A DNA stretch of 64,000 bases from Rotaria sp. Silwood1 (taxonomy: Eukaryota > Rotifera > Eurotatoria > Philodinida > Philodinidae), in assembly GCA_905250075.1 (NCBI GenBank), contig CAJNOP010000717.1, positions 41,994-105,993 on the forward strand, given 5' to 3'. Position numbers and translations under genes: made by a program. Of this stretch, positions 46,020 to 58,800 are shown piece after piece; position 1 is the stretch's first letter, and every line of letters begins with the position of its first letter. The notes below the pieces were generated by a model. It was given only the letters and a program-made list of their open reading frames with translations. It searched no databases and was not told where the DNA came from.

Positions 46020-48900
46020 AGATCTGCAACTAATTATCTTCTTTTGTCGCAAAACATGAATATCGTAACAATTTGATTCCATTTTATTTCCTTTTTTGTT
46101 TTGAATTAAATATAACTTTTCAGTTTTTTCCTGTTACCAACTCCGTAAATTTGATCTCAATAAAAGAACTTCTTACAAAAATGTGGATCTATCTTCTGAT
46201 TCAGTATAAATAATGCTGGACTATGCAAGTTAGGAGTGGCGCTTTTACTTTATTTTTACTTTCTAAAAGTAAAGTATATGCGGGACAGAATTTCTGTCAT
46301 CTAACGTCACTGGAGATGTTTTCTCAGTTCGATTCTAGTCGAAGATACACCCGGTTAGCGATACTGACAATAGGTTACTTTGGTTCGGCCTATTGCGCGA
46401 TTTGAAGACATGTTTTAGTTTGTCTCTTTATGTCATAATTAGCTTTCTGGCCATAATCGTTGAATGCATCGCTGTCGCTGTCATTCAAAGTTTCTTGATT
46501 GACAGGGAAGAAGATGGTTGAAGTTCACNNNNNNNNNNTTGGAAGCGGTTGTTATTGATCAAAGAGTTCTAAGGCTTGCCCATACTTCACCAATGTCGCT
46601 TATGAACAAAATATGAGCACTACTGGCATTCAAACCCCAGAAAGATCTTCTCGCAAATTGAATAAAGTGATACTTTTGCGCTATAGATACAATTTTGAAC
46701 AGAAAACGTGGTCATCTGACAACAAAATAGACTTGAGTGTCCCCCTAGAAAGAGTAAAAAAGTATCCTATCTTGTAGAGAAAGTCGCGCTGCTTGCTAAT
46801 ATCGATGTCTTAGCTGCTCTCATTAATATTTGGGAAAAATCAAATCTCACGTTATTTTGTTATAGGTTTTCTCTGCTTCTAGACACCACTTTTGTGAGAT
46901 CAGCATTTTTGAACGAGAAACTTTTATACGATTCGAGTTCAAAGAACCATCTTTCATCATAAATACGAGTCACTCTTTTTCGTATCTCAACTAGCAGTGG
47001 CCAACATCGAATGACAAGAATGCTTCGCCCGACGAGCAGCAGTTTAGGTCTGACATCGGTCCGACCATCACAGGAGAATCCATTTCGTGTTGACATTTGT
47101 TCGGATAGAGAGTTTTGGCTGCTGACTGTTCGGAGAAAGAGAAGAACGAAGCAGCGAAAAACGTTAAAATAGTTAAAGAAAATGATGCAATTGATGTGAT
47201 AGTTAATGAGACAGGGACTGCAGAATTCGTGCACCACCCATTCAAACTGATATCGGTACCCCTAAGGGAAAAACTGTACCAATTATATCCATGTGACACG
47301 CAAATCTTCAGCTACGAACTTTTTTTGAGAGTCATTTAGAATGAAACAAGTGTGAGCTTTGAATGAGTGACAAAAAATAAAATTTCGGAATCTGTTTTTG
47401 CTCTCCGCCAGCTATACTATTTTCTGCCTCGATATCTCGTACATCGTTTCTGAATAGGAGAAAATGTAAAAAAAATGCGTTGAGTCAATACGCTCTTTCT
47501 ATATATAACGAATGAATCGAAAGTTTCTAGACAAAATGTTTGCTCATTTTTGACCCACTTGCAAGTGTTTCAGAGGAATAAAAAACTATGAGTGAGGAAC
47601 AGAAGTTTATGCTCTTTCAGAATATAGGCTCGAAAATTATTTGTCGATTATTTTCTCGAGAGTAGTGAGTGAATCTTTGACAGACCTAAAAATTTAGTTT
47701 GTAGCAAAGAAATGTACATATGTTTTTGTATTTCGACTACTGGCATCCGAAACTAAAAGTTGGAACCTTTAGTAATATATCAGCTTGTAGAGCAAAATCT
47801 ACGCTACAAAATGTACTGTTTTAGAGTTTCCTTTTGTCTTTCGACAAGGCACCTTACTTTTCGTTGTTCATACACTCTCATTGTTGAAAATTCGACTTTT
47901 TGACGCAGAAAATGATCTAAGTGATTTATTGAGTTTTTAGGCTCTTGTTAACCGATCTCGCGAGTGATTCTACTCTACCAAATGTTGATCAAAATGACAT
48001 AAATTTTATGCCAAAATGTTTGCCAGACCACGCGCTTTCACCCGGTATATAATTCGACCTGATTGCAAGTAAAAACGTCTAAGGGGCCAAATCAGTTTCT
48101 TATGCGCCCGCGTCCTTTATCATTCCCACCAAGGAAACAACGGCAGATTTTGGAATTTCCGTAATTTGGGGGTTCGCTCCATATTATCCCCGATTTTCCC
48201 AATTATTTCGCAAACCCTGATATTGCATAGTGTCTCAAGTGACATCGTGGAGTGGTACTGCTATGATTTTATGGATGTTTCTGAATTTTTCGATTTTCCC
48301 GATTTTTTCGACTAACTCCAATTTCGACAGTTTTTGACGGATTTATTGGGATTTCACCAGATTTTGATAGATGTTTTCTGAATTTTATTGCAGTTCCTAG
48401 ACTTCCTCTGTTTCTCTGCCTTCTCTAGAGCTTCACAGGATTTTCCCGGAAGCCTTATACATAGAATTCCAAAAACAGCCGTGAGGTTTTCGTTACGCCT
48501 TGGTAGAAAGGGGAAATTTGTGTACAAAAGTGAATAGTGATAGTTTTGAGCAGTGTTGGTAAACTTTTTCTTTATGAATAAAAACTTGGAACTGTCCTCT
48601 ACCATCAAAAAAATATTAGCTCATTTGATGAAAGCACGGTGCAGATATTCAAATTTTTTCTTGGTGGATGGCTTTCCGAACACCCTGTATTTTTCATTTA
48701 TTTCAGAATTCTTCAAGTTCTTTCGAAACTCAATACTTTTCGATTCTCTACCGATTCGAGTTCCTTCCGCCAACGGTGCAACTCGGCTGCCCAAGAAACG
48801 TTTCATGCGTAGATGTATTGAAAGGTTTATCAACTACCTTCTAGTTATTCACACACTTTGTCTCTGATTATAATAATGAAATTTAAGTGGGAAAACTTGA
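46020..48900. other. Intergenic without a confident gene
   Basis: Contains a 10-N gap and, at about 48080-48500, T-rich text with many CGATTTTCCCGATTTT words that resembles eroded transposon ends. Open frames here have low-complexity or unlikely composition. Confidence 0.4.
46529..46538. other. Small assembly gap (10 N)
   Basis: Ten N in a row in non-coding DNA. Confidence 0.99.
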
Positions 48901-48990
48901 AGGTGTGGGTGTGGGTGTGGGATGTGAGTGGGTCTGGGTGTTGGTAAGGCATTTGTCTTAACACCCATATACCGACACCCACACTCACCC
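48901..48990. repeat. Telomere-like hairpin
   Basis: AGGTGTGGGTGTGGGTGTGGG and more units are followed by a short loop (AAGGCATTTGTCTTA) and ACACCCATATACCGACACCCA then CACTCACCCT. Confidence 0.7.
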
Positions 48991-51471
48991 TATAGAGGAC
49001 ACATCTGATGAAGTCAAAGTTAACTAATTAAATATATCTTTTCGAGTTCTACATCAACTGATCTCTCCATAGCTCGTGAAAAGTGCTCGATAGCCTGTTA
49101 ATTTTAGATCAGTCAGTTCTTGCCAGAAAACTTCACAAATAGTTCAGCTTTTGTCGCGACAACTGCTGAAAAAGATAATTTTGTAAATGATACCTATTCG
49201 AACAGATTAGTTCGCTTCAAAAAAGACTTCAAACAATTTTCTTAGATCGAAACTGTTATCGATCTTTCCCATATATCATTTTTATCTATCCAGACACAAA
49301 TCGTTTACTAAATCTATTAGAATTATTTTTTTGGAGTGCTCATGTGTACATGACTTATAAAAACAAGGAACCAAGTGTAAAAATTTCTTTAATAATTTTT
49401 TTAATGATTTCGTATGAATGAGTCGATTGATTTATATTAGTAACAAATCAAAAACTTCGTCAAAGGTAATCATTCTCAATAAAACAGCTTTTATGCTGTG
49501 CCAAAAAAGTCTTAATCATTTTAATAGTTAAACAATTCTTTTGAAAATGAACACAATTGTCTTTTAACTCTTTATTAACATTCTCCTAACAAAATCCGAT
49601 ACTTTCTCAATTCATGTCTTGTTCTTGATGATTAGTGAGTTTCTTATCTGCTATAGTTATAAAAATTTCTAAGGGTATGATATTCTGAAAATTATTGTTA
49701 ATCGAGGGTATCCAGTTTAGTATATCAATGAATAATATTCAGCGCTGATTTTTGTCGAAATAGAAAACTTGTTGAAGTGAAATAGGAGATTTCTTTTTCT
49801 TTAGAGACATACACTCATACCTTTCAGTTAGTCTTGGTCTTGATATAGATTAATGTCTGTCTCGACTATATTTATACTCGAATTCGCTCGTTCTTTGTCA
49901 GAGACCAGCGTGTTATCAGCTTTAATCTTAACATCTGAAGCTCGATGTCGGTCTTCGAGAGCTTTTCTTTGCTCTAATTTTCCACAGAACTAGGTATATG
50001 TTGAGACCGAAGACTTGCTGTCAGAGATGAATATTTTTCTCTGCAAAAAATGTATGAGTTTCTATGAGAGTTCTATGGTAAGCTATTCAACTTAGCTTAA
50101 TCTAACTGTGTGTGAAGCCGACCGGGTCGATCAGAGCGACAAATATCTAATTCTCGTTCAGTCTCGGTACATCTTTCATTGTTGATTATTCTTTATCTAC
50201 CCATGGAACGGACGTTTCATAAACTCCACAATAACTATTTTCGGTTTCGAAATTGTATCACATACTGCTTACCTATAGCTGAGTTTGTGCTGAAATTTTC
50301 GTAACTACAGCTACTTGAAAAATGAAGATTCGTTCCATTCTATATCTCAAGATCAGTCGTTCTCAGAAATCACAAAGGTACAGTCGATAAAACTCTTCTT
50401 TGTAGCATAAGTCGGCCATCATTAAACTATTCATTGCATTAAAATTATCAACCTGATTCCTTCGAACCGAAGAAAACTAGTCTATCTTTGTACACCACTA
50501 AATCTCGCTTAAAATTGAATAGAATTAAACACGAAGAAACAGTGATGTGCAAAGGTTATACCGGTTTTCTTTGGCTTGATCGGATTAGAATGATATTTTT
50601 AGTGCAATAAATAGTTCTGATAATATTTGATTTATGCTACAAAAGAAAGTTTGATCGACTGTGTCTGAATGATTTCCCAGAGCTAACGATCATGCGGTAC
50701 AGAGTGGTATACATCTTCATTTCCCAGATAGCAACATTTCCGAAACTTTGACTGCAAACTTAGCCATAGATGATCAGCAGTCTGTGATACAATTGTCACA
50801 ATGTCACTGAAAATAACACCAACAAATTGACTGTCGACGAAGTCAATATTGACTTTGATGCCATAAGTTGTTTGATTCGAGTTGGAATATAAATGAGACT
50901 TTAAGTGCTTTAATAGCATTTCGAAAATAAATTTGACACTAGTAAAAGCAGAAAGCAAAGCGATTATTATCTCAATGGTAAACGATACGTCAGAAAAGAA
51001 TTTCAAATATGAAGACGAACCCAAGGAATCAAAAATAAATTCTGATACATTTCAGTGTGGATTTATTCGACTGTATCAAACTTCATTTAAAGCTATTAGA
51101 ATTCATGAAAAATTATTAAAGTCTAATGAAATCAAGTGACGAAAGTGTTAAGTCGTATTTTCTTTCTCTTTGGAAGGTAGATCGTAGCTATTCGACTGGA
51201 AAAAAACAGGTTTCATTTTATTGGTTAATTTTCTCAAACTTGTGATAACTAGTATTGAGTACATCATCAACAAGTTCAATCTAGCATTGTAAAATTTTGA
51301 AAAAACATATAACTGTAGAACAATACTATAAAAGCGAACATAATCTCTGTGAATTAATAGAAAGATTTCAACTAATATCTATAAAATAGTAGGTTTTCAA
51401 AAGTTGAAGTATACTTAGTTTATGAACTATCCATCGTTAAACATCTCTCAAAACAGTTTCGTCAATAAATT
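48991..51471. other. Intergenic, one weak open frame
   Basis: No recognised gene. A minus-strand frame at 50683-51024 is listed separately. Confidence 0.4.
50683..51024 (-). CDS. Hypothetical protein, 113 residues
   Basis: An ATG-initiated frame with a hydrophobic segment (FTIEIIIALLSAF), then mixed sequence KVNIDFVDSQFVGVIFSDIV and a Cys pair (KFRKCCYLGNEDVY). Composition is protein-like, but there is no known motif or exon partner, and a shorter frame overlaps it on the other strand. It could be chance. Confidence 0.3.
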   Translation of the reverse strand: MGSSSYLKFFSDVSFTIEIIIALLSAFTSVKFIFEMLLKHLKSHLYSNSNQTTYGIKVNIDFVDSQFVGVIFSDIVTIVSQTADHLWLSLQSKFRKCCYLGNEDVYHSVPHDR

Positions 51472-53031
51472 TCATTTTATTGAACGATTCCTAACTATAC
51501 TGGTATGTTTGATATAATTATTTCTTCTAAAATTTCGTATTGCTTTTCTCATTAGTTGATAATCAATAAGCAGAAAAACATTATTCAGTAAACATGTTTT
51601 ACTACCGAATAAAAATTGTTTAACATAATCAATATGAACAGCAGTAAGATCAAGTTCAGTAAGATAGGGATATTGAATGATCGATAAATTTTCATTGGCA
51701 TTTTTTGGTGTTCGAAATAATTTATTATTTTGTCGTTTTCGATTGACTATAGTTCATTCTTTAACATTGGAAATGATTGAGAAATACGAAGAAAAAATTC
51801 ATGTTCAAATGATCGTTCATCAAATAATAATATCTTACGAACACATTTAAATATTCCACCTGGAAAATTATTTGCTTTAGTACCATAATGTTCTAATTCA
51901 TATAGATATGAATAAATGTGACATTGACCTATTTGTGCTTTTGGAAAATGATCGACACAAGACATAATATTATTATATTTAAAATTTTTGAATGCCTTTA
52001 TTTGATAATTAAAATGAATAAATATTAAATGCAAATGTATTTAAACTTGGCATATAATTAATTATATTTAGTTTTACTTCATTACCATCAAGAAATGTTT
52101 CTCTTTCATAAACAAAAAGATATAAATAAAGTTTCTCTAAATTTTGATATTCGATGTAAAAATGATAAAATTAATTCATCATAATCATATGTATCACTAT
52201 CACAAGAAAGCGAAAAACATTTTAATTTAGGTAATTTTTTCTAGGAAAAACAAAGAAGAAACAAGATTATTAATTTTCTTTTTAAAATAAATTTCATATT
52301 AAAAAATAATCTACTGTATTAATAATTATTAGATTTGAATATTGAATTCGTGAAATAGTAACATAAAGTGTATAAAGCTGATCAAAACATTCATCACATA
52401 GATAAAGACAATCAGTAAAATATTCTAAATTTGCGAATGTAGTCAAAATACATGTAAATATAATTGAAATCATATCTTCTGATACATTTTATTCTTCATT
52501 TGTATTAATATCAATAATAAGTGATAATATTTGGTTTTTGAAGGTACGACTGAAACGACTTTCATCTACAATAATGAGAAGATTTGAAAAACATTATTAA
52601 GAATAATATTTCATAAAATTCTATACTGTTTTTACTTGCATCTTAGTATGCAGACTCTGTTCCTATTTTTTTTCTATTCGACGGTAATTTACATATATGA
52701 TCATCATAAATCTTAATTATTTATTTTATTCTAGTTTTTCTTTGTTAAAAGATTTAATTTATCTATGATTGGCAAAATCAAAGTAGTAAAAACAACTTAC
52801 CAGTAAAAATATGTATAAGTGTTTCTTCATGAATATTATACAAATCAAGTGCAGTTAACTTAGGTATTTTATAGTAAGAAAAATGAGTTCCACTGAAGAT
52901 GATTTAAGATTAAGCCATTGAATTTTATGATGAATTTTAGATAAGATTTTTAAACAAAACTGATGAAATATTGGATCAGATAGGGGATAAATATAACCAT
53001 TGAACATCGATACCATTAAAGATAAATTATT
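51472..53031 (-). pseudogene. Broken member of a bdelloid-type F-box/LRR-like family
   Basis: Minus-strand pieces in the expected order are HHKIQWLNLKSSSVE, KLTALDLYNIHEETLIHIFT, DCLYLCDECFDQLYTLYV, LPKLKCFSLSCDSDTYDYDE, LYLYLFVYERETFLDGNEVK, NNIMSCVDHFPKAQIGQCHI, FPGGIFKCVRKILLFDERSF, EHEFFLRISQSFPMLK and YPYLTELDLTAVHIDYVKQF. These are motifs I associate from memory with a large lineage-specific LRR-like family that usually starts with an F-box. Here the order is kept, but at least four frame changes or stops interrupt it (near 52880, 52130, 52020 and 51755). No F-box is left: the sequence begins at NNLSLMVSMF, directly against the TGTGGG-like array at 53034. It is a truncated, dead copy. 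Confidence 0.65.
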
Positions 53032-53033
53032 GG

Positions 53034-53099
53034 GTACGGGTGTAGATGTGGATGTGGGTGCGAGATATGAATCTTTCGTCCATTCACATCGACATCCAG
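53034..53099. repeat. Telomere-like hairpin at the 5' edge of the F-box/LRR relic
   Basis: TACGGGTGTAGATGTGGATGT and GGGTGCG at the left face CATTCACATCGACATCCA at the right. Degenerate compared with the other copies. Confidence 0.5.
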
Positions 53100-53864
53100 T
53101 CTTGTTGCAACACCTTATTTTAAATAAATGTGTAGTTTTCAAACCTATCTTGATTGGTAGCTTGAGAGACAAAGAAAACAAAATAGTTCGGTTAGGTTCA
53201 AAGTCCAAAATGTGGAAGATTGTGGTCAGTTTTCACTACATTTTATATATTGTTTTACGATTTAAACGCAAACGAAAATATGTTAGGGCTTCTAATTTGC
53301 ATCGTACTGGTTTTCTTCTCTTGAATAGGACATAAATTATGCATACAACGTGATAGGTATCGTTATTGGTTTTTGTTCTTGTCTTTGGCATATCCCATAT
53401 ATGAAGACTCTTTGGGAATTTCGTTCTGAGTATAACAATCGTCGAAATACTCATAGTGTTTTACATGTTATTCCGAATTTTTTGTCTGAAACTGGAACTA
53501 CATTTACTTTCAATGCGTCATATGTACAAGAATAATTGTATTACAAACTTTACACTTAGGAGAAGAGGAAAAAGAAAAGAAATTCTATATATACGAGATG
53601 TTTTTAGATTTTGAATACTAATATAAAAACACTGATGGGCAAGTGGTTTTTCTTTTCGATGAAAATATATTATGGATTTATTTTCATTTGAAATGTTTTT
53701 CTATCATTTATGTAAGAAATCAAACCGACCGACAAAGCTGATTAAGCAAAGCTAAAAGAGAACTATTACGATATTTTCGTTCTTGTCTTCAAAACGTGTC
53801 ATCTAACTTTTTGCTCTTTTCGTTTGTCACTATCAGACAATAAATAGAAATCAATTTTGACTAT
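53100..53864. other. Non-coding
   Basis: Short open frames exist on the plus strand (for example 53350-53535), but none has recognisable motifs or splice partners. Confidence 0.35.
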
Positions 53865-53955
53865 CCACAAGTTTAGTCAGCTCAGCTGACTAAACTTGTG
53901 GGTGTGGGTGTGGATGTGTGGGTGTGGGGTGTGGCTGTGGCTGTGGCTGTGGCTC
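53865..53955. repeat. Perfect 37-bp palindrome abutting a telomere-like array
   Basis: CCACAAGTTTAGTCAGCT, a single C, then AGCTGACTAAACTTGTGG form an 18-bp inverted repeat with no mismatch (53865-53901). Its right arm runs without a break into GTGGGTGTGGGTGTGGATGTG and (TGTGGC)n up to about 53955. Confidence 0.85.
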
Positions 53956-54269
53956 ACAGTGGGGAGCCAAGCGGACATATGCGAAAATATTCTTCTCCAG
54001 AATCTAACTGTTCGCGTAGATACATACATATGTGATCTATTATTTCCTAAAATAGCGGTTCTCAAAGTTTTATAGAGCCCAAGAAAAAAGTCTGTCAAGG
54101 CTTGGGCCCAGAAATCAGCATAAATCAAGAAACTCAAGCCGCAGAGCCCTATAGCACAATATTCCAGAAGCAAACAATATCGCAAAAAGCTTCCTCATCT
54201 ATGCACTTTATGGTGAAAAAAAATTATCGTAATCCAATTTACAATAGAGTAGAAAACTAGGAATTTCTA

Positions 54270-54953
54270 TGTAGAAATCCTACCCGAAAACCTACCGTTC
54301 CGTATGTTAAAAACCCTACAAAGGGATCACGTCTGATCCAGCGTGTATTTTTACCAGATATTCCTGGATATGTATTCCAACTATGGTAGTAGCGCCAACT
54401 CATGAAACCTATCCTAGACTGTTTTAGGTGGTGCCCAAAAATCCGAGGTCTGTAGGCGAAAATTCGATTTTAGACATCTGCACTAGAGTTTGAAGGAAAA
54501 CTAAGGCGATATTCGGAATCAGCTCGTCGAGCTGCATCGAACCATATATATACAATACTTTTTAAAACAACTTTTAATCCGTTTTCGAAGCAAATCCAGG
54601 CTCGAAACCCCGGCGTTTCGGATTTTGAAAACCCTACAAACGGGTAAAGTCCGATCGAGCTGAAATTTTAATAAAATACTCCTGAATATGTATCCTAACT
54701 ATGATAGTAGCGTCAGCTCGTGAAATTTTGCCTAGGCTATTCTATAGAATTCCCCAAAACCCACGGCTTTCGGTAGGAAATCCGGTTTTAGACTTCCATG
54801 TTACGTTTGACGAAAAACTAAGGTGATATTCGGAATCAACTCGTCGAATTGCATCAGACTATATATGAAAAGAGTTATTTTTGTGCAAGTCAATTTTTGA
54901 TAGAATTTGGGGGAAAATGACTGATACAGATTTTTGGCCGAAAAATCCAGTTT
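54270..54953. repeat. Diverged tandem repeat of ~317 bp
   Basis: The core GATATTCGGAATCAGCTCGTC recurs at 54509 and 54826, with CCCTACAAA, ATTCCTGGATATGTAT-CAACTATG and CGATTTTAGAC boxes keeping the same order in each unit. A third copy begins at about 54905, is interrupted at 54954 by the 4-kb element and resumes at 58941. Confidence 0.75.
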
Positions 54954-56009
54954 TACCCATGTGAAAAAAAGTCGTAAAAAATCAAGATTTTAATCTTTTT
55001 TTTTTTGATTAAAAATCGATTAAAATGAGACGATTTTCATCGGATTTTAATCAAATTAAAAATCAAAATAAAATTGATTTTAATCGATTTTTTACAGAAT
55101 AATCGATTAAAATCAATTTTATGTTGATTTTTAATTTGATTAAAATCCGATGAAAATCGTCTCATTTTAATCGATTCTTAATCAAGAAAAAAAAGATTTT
55201 AATCGATTTTTTACAAAATAATCCATTAAAATCAATTTTATTTTGATTTTTAATTTGATGGAAATCGTCCGATTATAATCATCGTCAATTTCTTCGCATC
55301 TATTAACTGTGCTCATATGACACTCTTCACTTTTTATCTGAGTGCATTACTTCAACTGAATCATCCATTTAAATCTCTCATTACCTGTTGATAGATTTTA
55401 ATCTCTCATCACCTATTAATCGATTTTAATCCCTCATCATGTGTTAATCGGTTTTAATCTAGTATTACTTACTAATTGATTTTAATCTATTATTACTTAC
55501 TAACTGATTTTAATCGATTTTGTTCTGATAATCGATTTTAATCGATTTTCTTATGAAACCGCGAAAATTTGCGACTTACTCGAGATTCGAACACAAAACC
55601 CATATTTTTCGACCACTTCTTCTTATTTCTCGTATTTAGAAACTATGAAGTTGCCGATGCACCAAACTTCGGCATTCAAAGTATGTTTGGAAGTGCTATT
55701 TAAATTGTTTTCTTCGAAATTGCGCAATTACATTCAAAAATCGATTAAAATTGATTACAAAAAAAATAATTGATTATAATCAATTTTTTTTCTATAAAAA
55801 ATCAGCATTCATAGAAATATAATCGATTTGAATCGATTTTCTCTATGGGAAGATATTACCATTCATGCAGCTGTAATGGATTTTAATCAATTAATCTTAA
55901 ATAATCGATTTTAATCAATTCTACATATGAAAAACAATCATATCCATCGAACTAGAATCGATTTTAATCGATTAAAGTTATCTTTATAAAAAATTGATTA
56001 AAATCTATT

Positions 56010-57654
56010 AAAGGACCCTGTCGGTTTTTGTCACCTAGTTAGAACAAGAATGTCCTGTATATGGTTTTGTAGAGATTTTAAAGGCGCATCGAATGGTATA
56101 TAGAAAGTCTAATTTTCATTGAGCCTTAATGTCCTAAAGACCCATATACTGCTCATCATTCTATAGCACATAGCAGAGATGGAACCGGTACCGGTAACCG
56201 ACCGGTCCGGTCCGGTACCGGTCTGGATTTTTATCGATCGGTCTACCGGTCCGAACCGGTCTGACCGGTCGAAACCTATCTGACCGATCGAAATCGCCTT
56301 ATATCGGCCTATATTTTTCACTTTCTGCTCTATGATGGTAATCATGTGAAAATACAACTGGCACCAAGACTAGTTCCACTGATCATACAAGAATTTATTT
56401 AAAAAACAGTTTTCAGAATGTCCATAAGTGAGACTATTGTTATCAATGGTGTAAACATAATGCCAGTATGCGTGAAAGTACGAAAGTAGCCCGCAAGAGA
56501 GTTCACTATGAAACAAGATTTCATTTCAAGCCTCAACCTGTTGTGGGTAAATCGATATTTTGTCTGTAGGTTGGATTTTCACTTGTAAACTGACGTATCA
56601 TCAGCATCCTGTTTAGTACCGGTAGACCGGTCAAATCAACTTTTTCCGATAAATCGGTTTCGGCCGGTAAACCGGTCTGGACCGGTTTTGCCGGTCTAGA
56701 TCGGATTTACCGGTATAGACTGGTTTTATCGGTAGACCGGCCGATCCGGTTCGGTCTGATTGCTTTGGACCAGTACCGGTACCGGTCTGAAAAAAACTAG
56801 ACCGGCCCCATCTCTGTGGGGTACCGGAATATAGAAACATTTGCTTTTTTGCATTGAACGCAAGCTCCATATAGATTCTTTTACTGTTTCACCCATACAT
56901 GACATCTATATCATTGGAAATGAAATTGACCAAAGAATTTTAAAAAAAAGAGGACCACTATTTGCAACCTTATTCCCGTACCCCCTCCAGGGGTCTCGGG
57001 GTCAAAAAAGTTTTTTCAATCTGCAAAGACCTTATTTATATTAAATGACGAGGCATACTTTACTGGTTATTTATACACAAAATTTGTTACCAGGAGTACT
57101 AAATATTGGTAAGATTTTGTCAAGTTACCTGGTCCATGATTAGCTAAAATAGGGTATTCCGCACCGCCATTATACACATTATCAGTCTGGTCATACTGTT
57201 CCGAAAAAACTGATTTATGATACAAATAGAGGCCAATGATGTGGAGTTTTTGAGAAAGTTTCGCGTTGATACTCAATTGTCCTGTGGCACAGGACTGAGC
57301 ACACTGAAATATCATTTTCTCAATAAGTAGCGTATACCTATAGAAGGTGGTCTCTCTTAAGTATAACATAGCTCCATTGAAACTTATCCATTATAAAAAA
57401 TTGAAAAGCATTCATAACTGTATTGAATTTTCTCTAGAAAAGGAAATAATCCTATATTTATGACCAAGGATCATAATAGCTCCACTATTTCTATGTGCTA
57501 TAGAATGATGAGCAGTATATGTGTCCTTAGGACATAAAGGCTCAATGAAAATTAGACTTCCTATATACCATTCGATGCGCCTTTAATTTCTCTACAAAAC
57601 CATGTACAGAACATTCTTCTTCTCACTAGGTCACGAAATCCGACAGGGTCCTTT
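56010..57654. mobile_element. Nested element with 164-bp terminal inverted repeats
   Basis: The left arm 56010-56173 (AAAGGACCCTGTCGGTTTTTG, to CATTCTATAGCACATAG) is mirrored by the right arm 57491-57654 (CTATGTGCTATAGAATG, to CGACAGGGTCCTTT). It sits within the AATCGATT satellite. No transposase seen in the interior. Confidence 0.8.
56174..56816. mobile_element. hAT-like MITE with ACCGGT-rich ends, inside the previous element
   Basis: CAGAGATGGAACCGGTACCGG at the left and CCGGCCCCATCTCTG at the right are inverted, with many ACCGGTCC units inside both ends. It is related to the element at 12940-14065 by its CAGAG-TGG-ACCGG terminus. It starts exactly where the left arm of the host element ends, but I see no 8-bp duplication. 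Confidence 0.6.
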
Positions 57655-57707
57655 CTAATCGATTATTTGAATTTCTTGAAATAAAATCGATTTTAATCGA
57701 TTAAAGC

Positions 57708-58081
57708 TAGTGATGTACCAATTCCAGAAAATTGACCTGAAAGATGGCATTTTTGCGATATGAAGAACCACCGATTCCGACCAATTTTTTGTGTTAAACT
57801 TGACTACCTTCAATCGGTCGACCTGTAGTGATTGCCAGATTCCACTAAGTACGATTAATAGATGTTACAATTGGTCGGAATTGGTCGAAAATTTAGGATT
57901 TTTAGCCAATTCCGACCAATCTGACATCTTTTAATCGTATTGAGTGCAATCCGACAACCGTTACAGGTACAGCGATTCAAGATGATCAAGTTTACCAGAA
58001 AAAATTGGTCGGAATTAGTGGTGCTTGGTATCGCAAAAATAGCATCTTTGAAGCCAATTTTCTGGAATTGGTACATCCCTA
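57708..58081. mobile_element. 374-bp hAT-type MITE with perfect 8-bp duplication
   Basis: The ends TAGTGATGTACCAATTCCAG and CTGGAATTGGTACATCCCTA are inverted copies. ATTAAAGC flanks both sides (57700-57707 and 58082-58089). The interior is largely self-complementary. It is inserted in the 90-bp satellite. Confidence 0.85.
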
Positions 58082-58089
58082 ATTAAAGC

Positions 58090-58800
58090 TATCTTCATAA
58101 AAACTCGATTAAAATCTATTAGATTTCTAATTGATTATTCGAATTCGTTCAATTAAAATCGATTTTAATCGATTAAAGTTATCTTCATAAAAAATCGATT
58201 AAAATCTATTAGATTTCTAATTGATTATTTGAATTTGTTGAAATAAAATCGATTTTAATCGATTAAAGTTATGATCATAAAAAATCGATTAAAATCTATT
58301 AGATTTCTAATCGATTATTTGAATTTCTTGGAAAAAAAATCGATTTTAATTGATTAAAGTTATCGCCACAAAAAATCGATTAAAATCTATTAGATTTCTA
58401 AGCGATTATTTGAATTTCTTCAATTAAAATCGATTTTAATCCATTAAAGTTGTCGCTATAAAAAATCGATTAAAATTGATTAGATTTCTAATCGATTATT
58501 TGAATTTCTTGGAGAAAAATCGATTTTAATCGATTAAAGTTATTGCCATGAAAAATCGATTAAAATCTATTAGATTTCTAATCAATTATTTGAATTTCTT
58601 AGGAAAAAATCGATTTTAATCGATTTAAGTTATTGCCATGAAAAATCGATTAAAATCGATTAGATTTCTAATCGATTATTTGAATTTCTTGGAAAAAAAT
58701 CGATTTTAATCGATTGAAGTTATCATCATAAAAAATCGATTAAAACCGATTAGATTTCTAATCGATTATTTGAATTTCTTGAGATAAAATCGATTGAAAT
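58090..58800. repeat. 90-bp AT-rich satellite array
   Basis: The word AGATTTCTAATCGATTATTT recurs at 58211, 58301, 58392, 58482, 58572, 58662 and 58752, a period of 90-91 bp. Each unit contains AATCGATTTTAATCGATTAA, which is itself a near palindrome. Confidence 0.85.

Noticed and set aside
46860..47339. Overlapping frames of about 75-125 residues on both strands
   Set aside because: No family motif, no splice structure and mutual overlap; none is better supported than the others.
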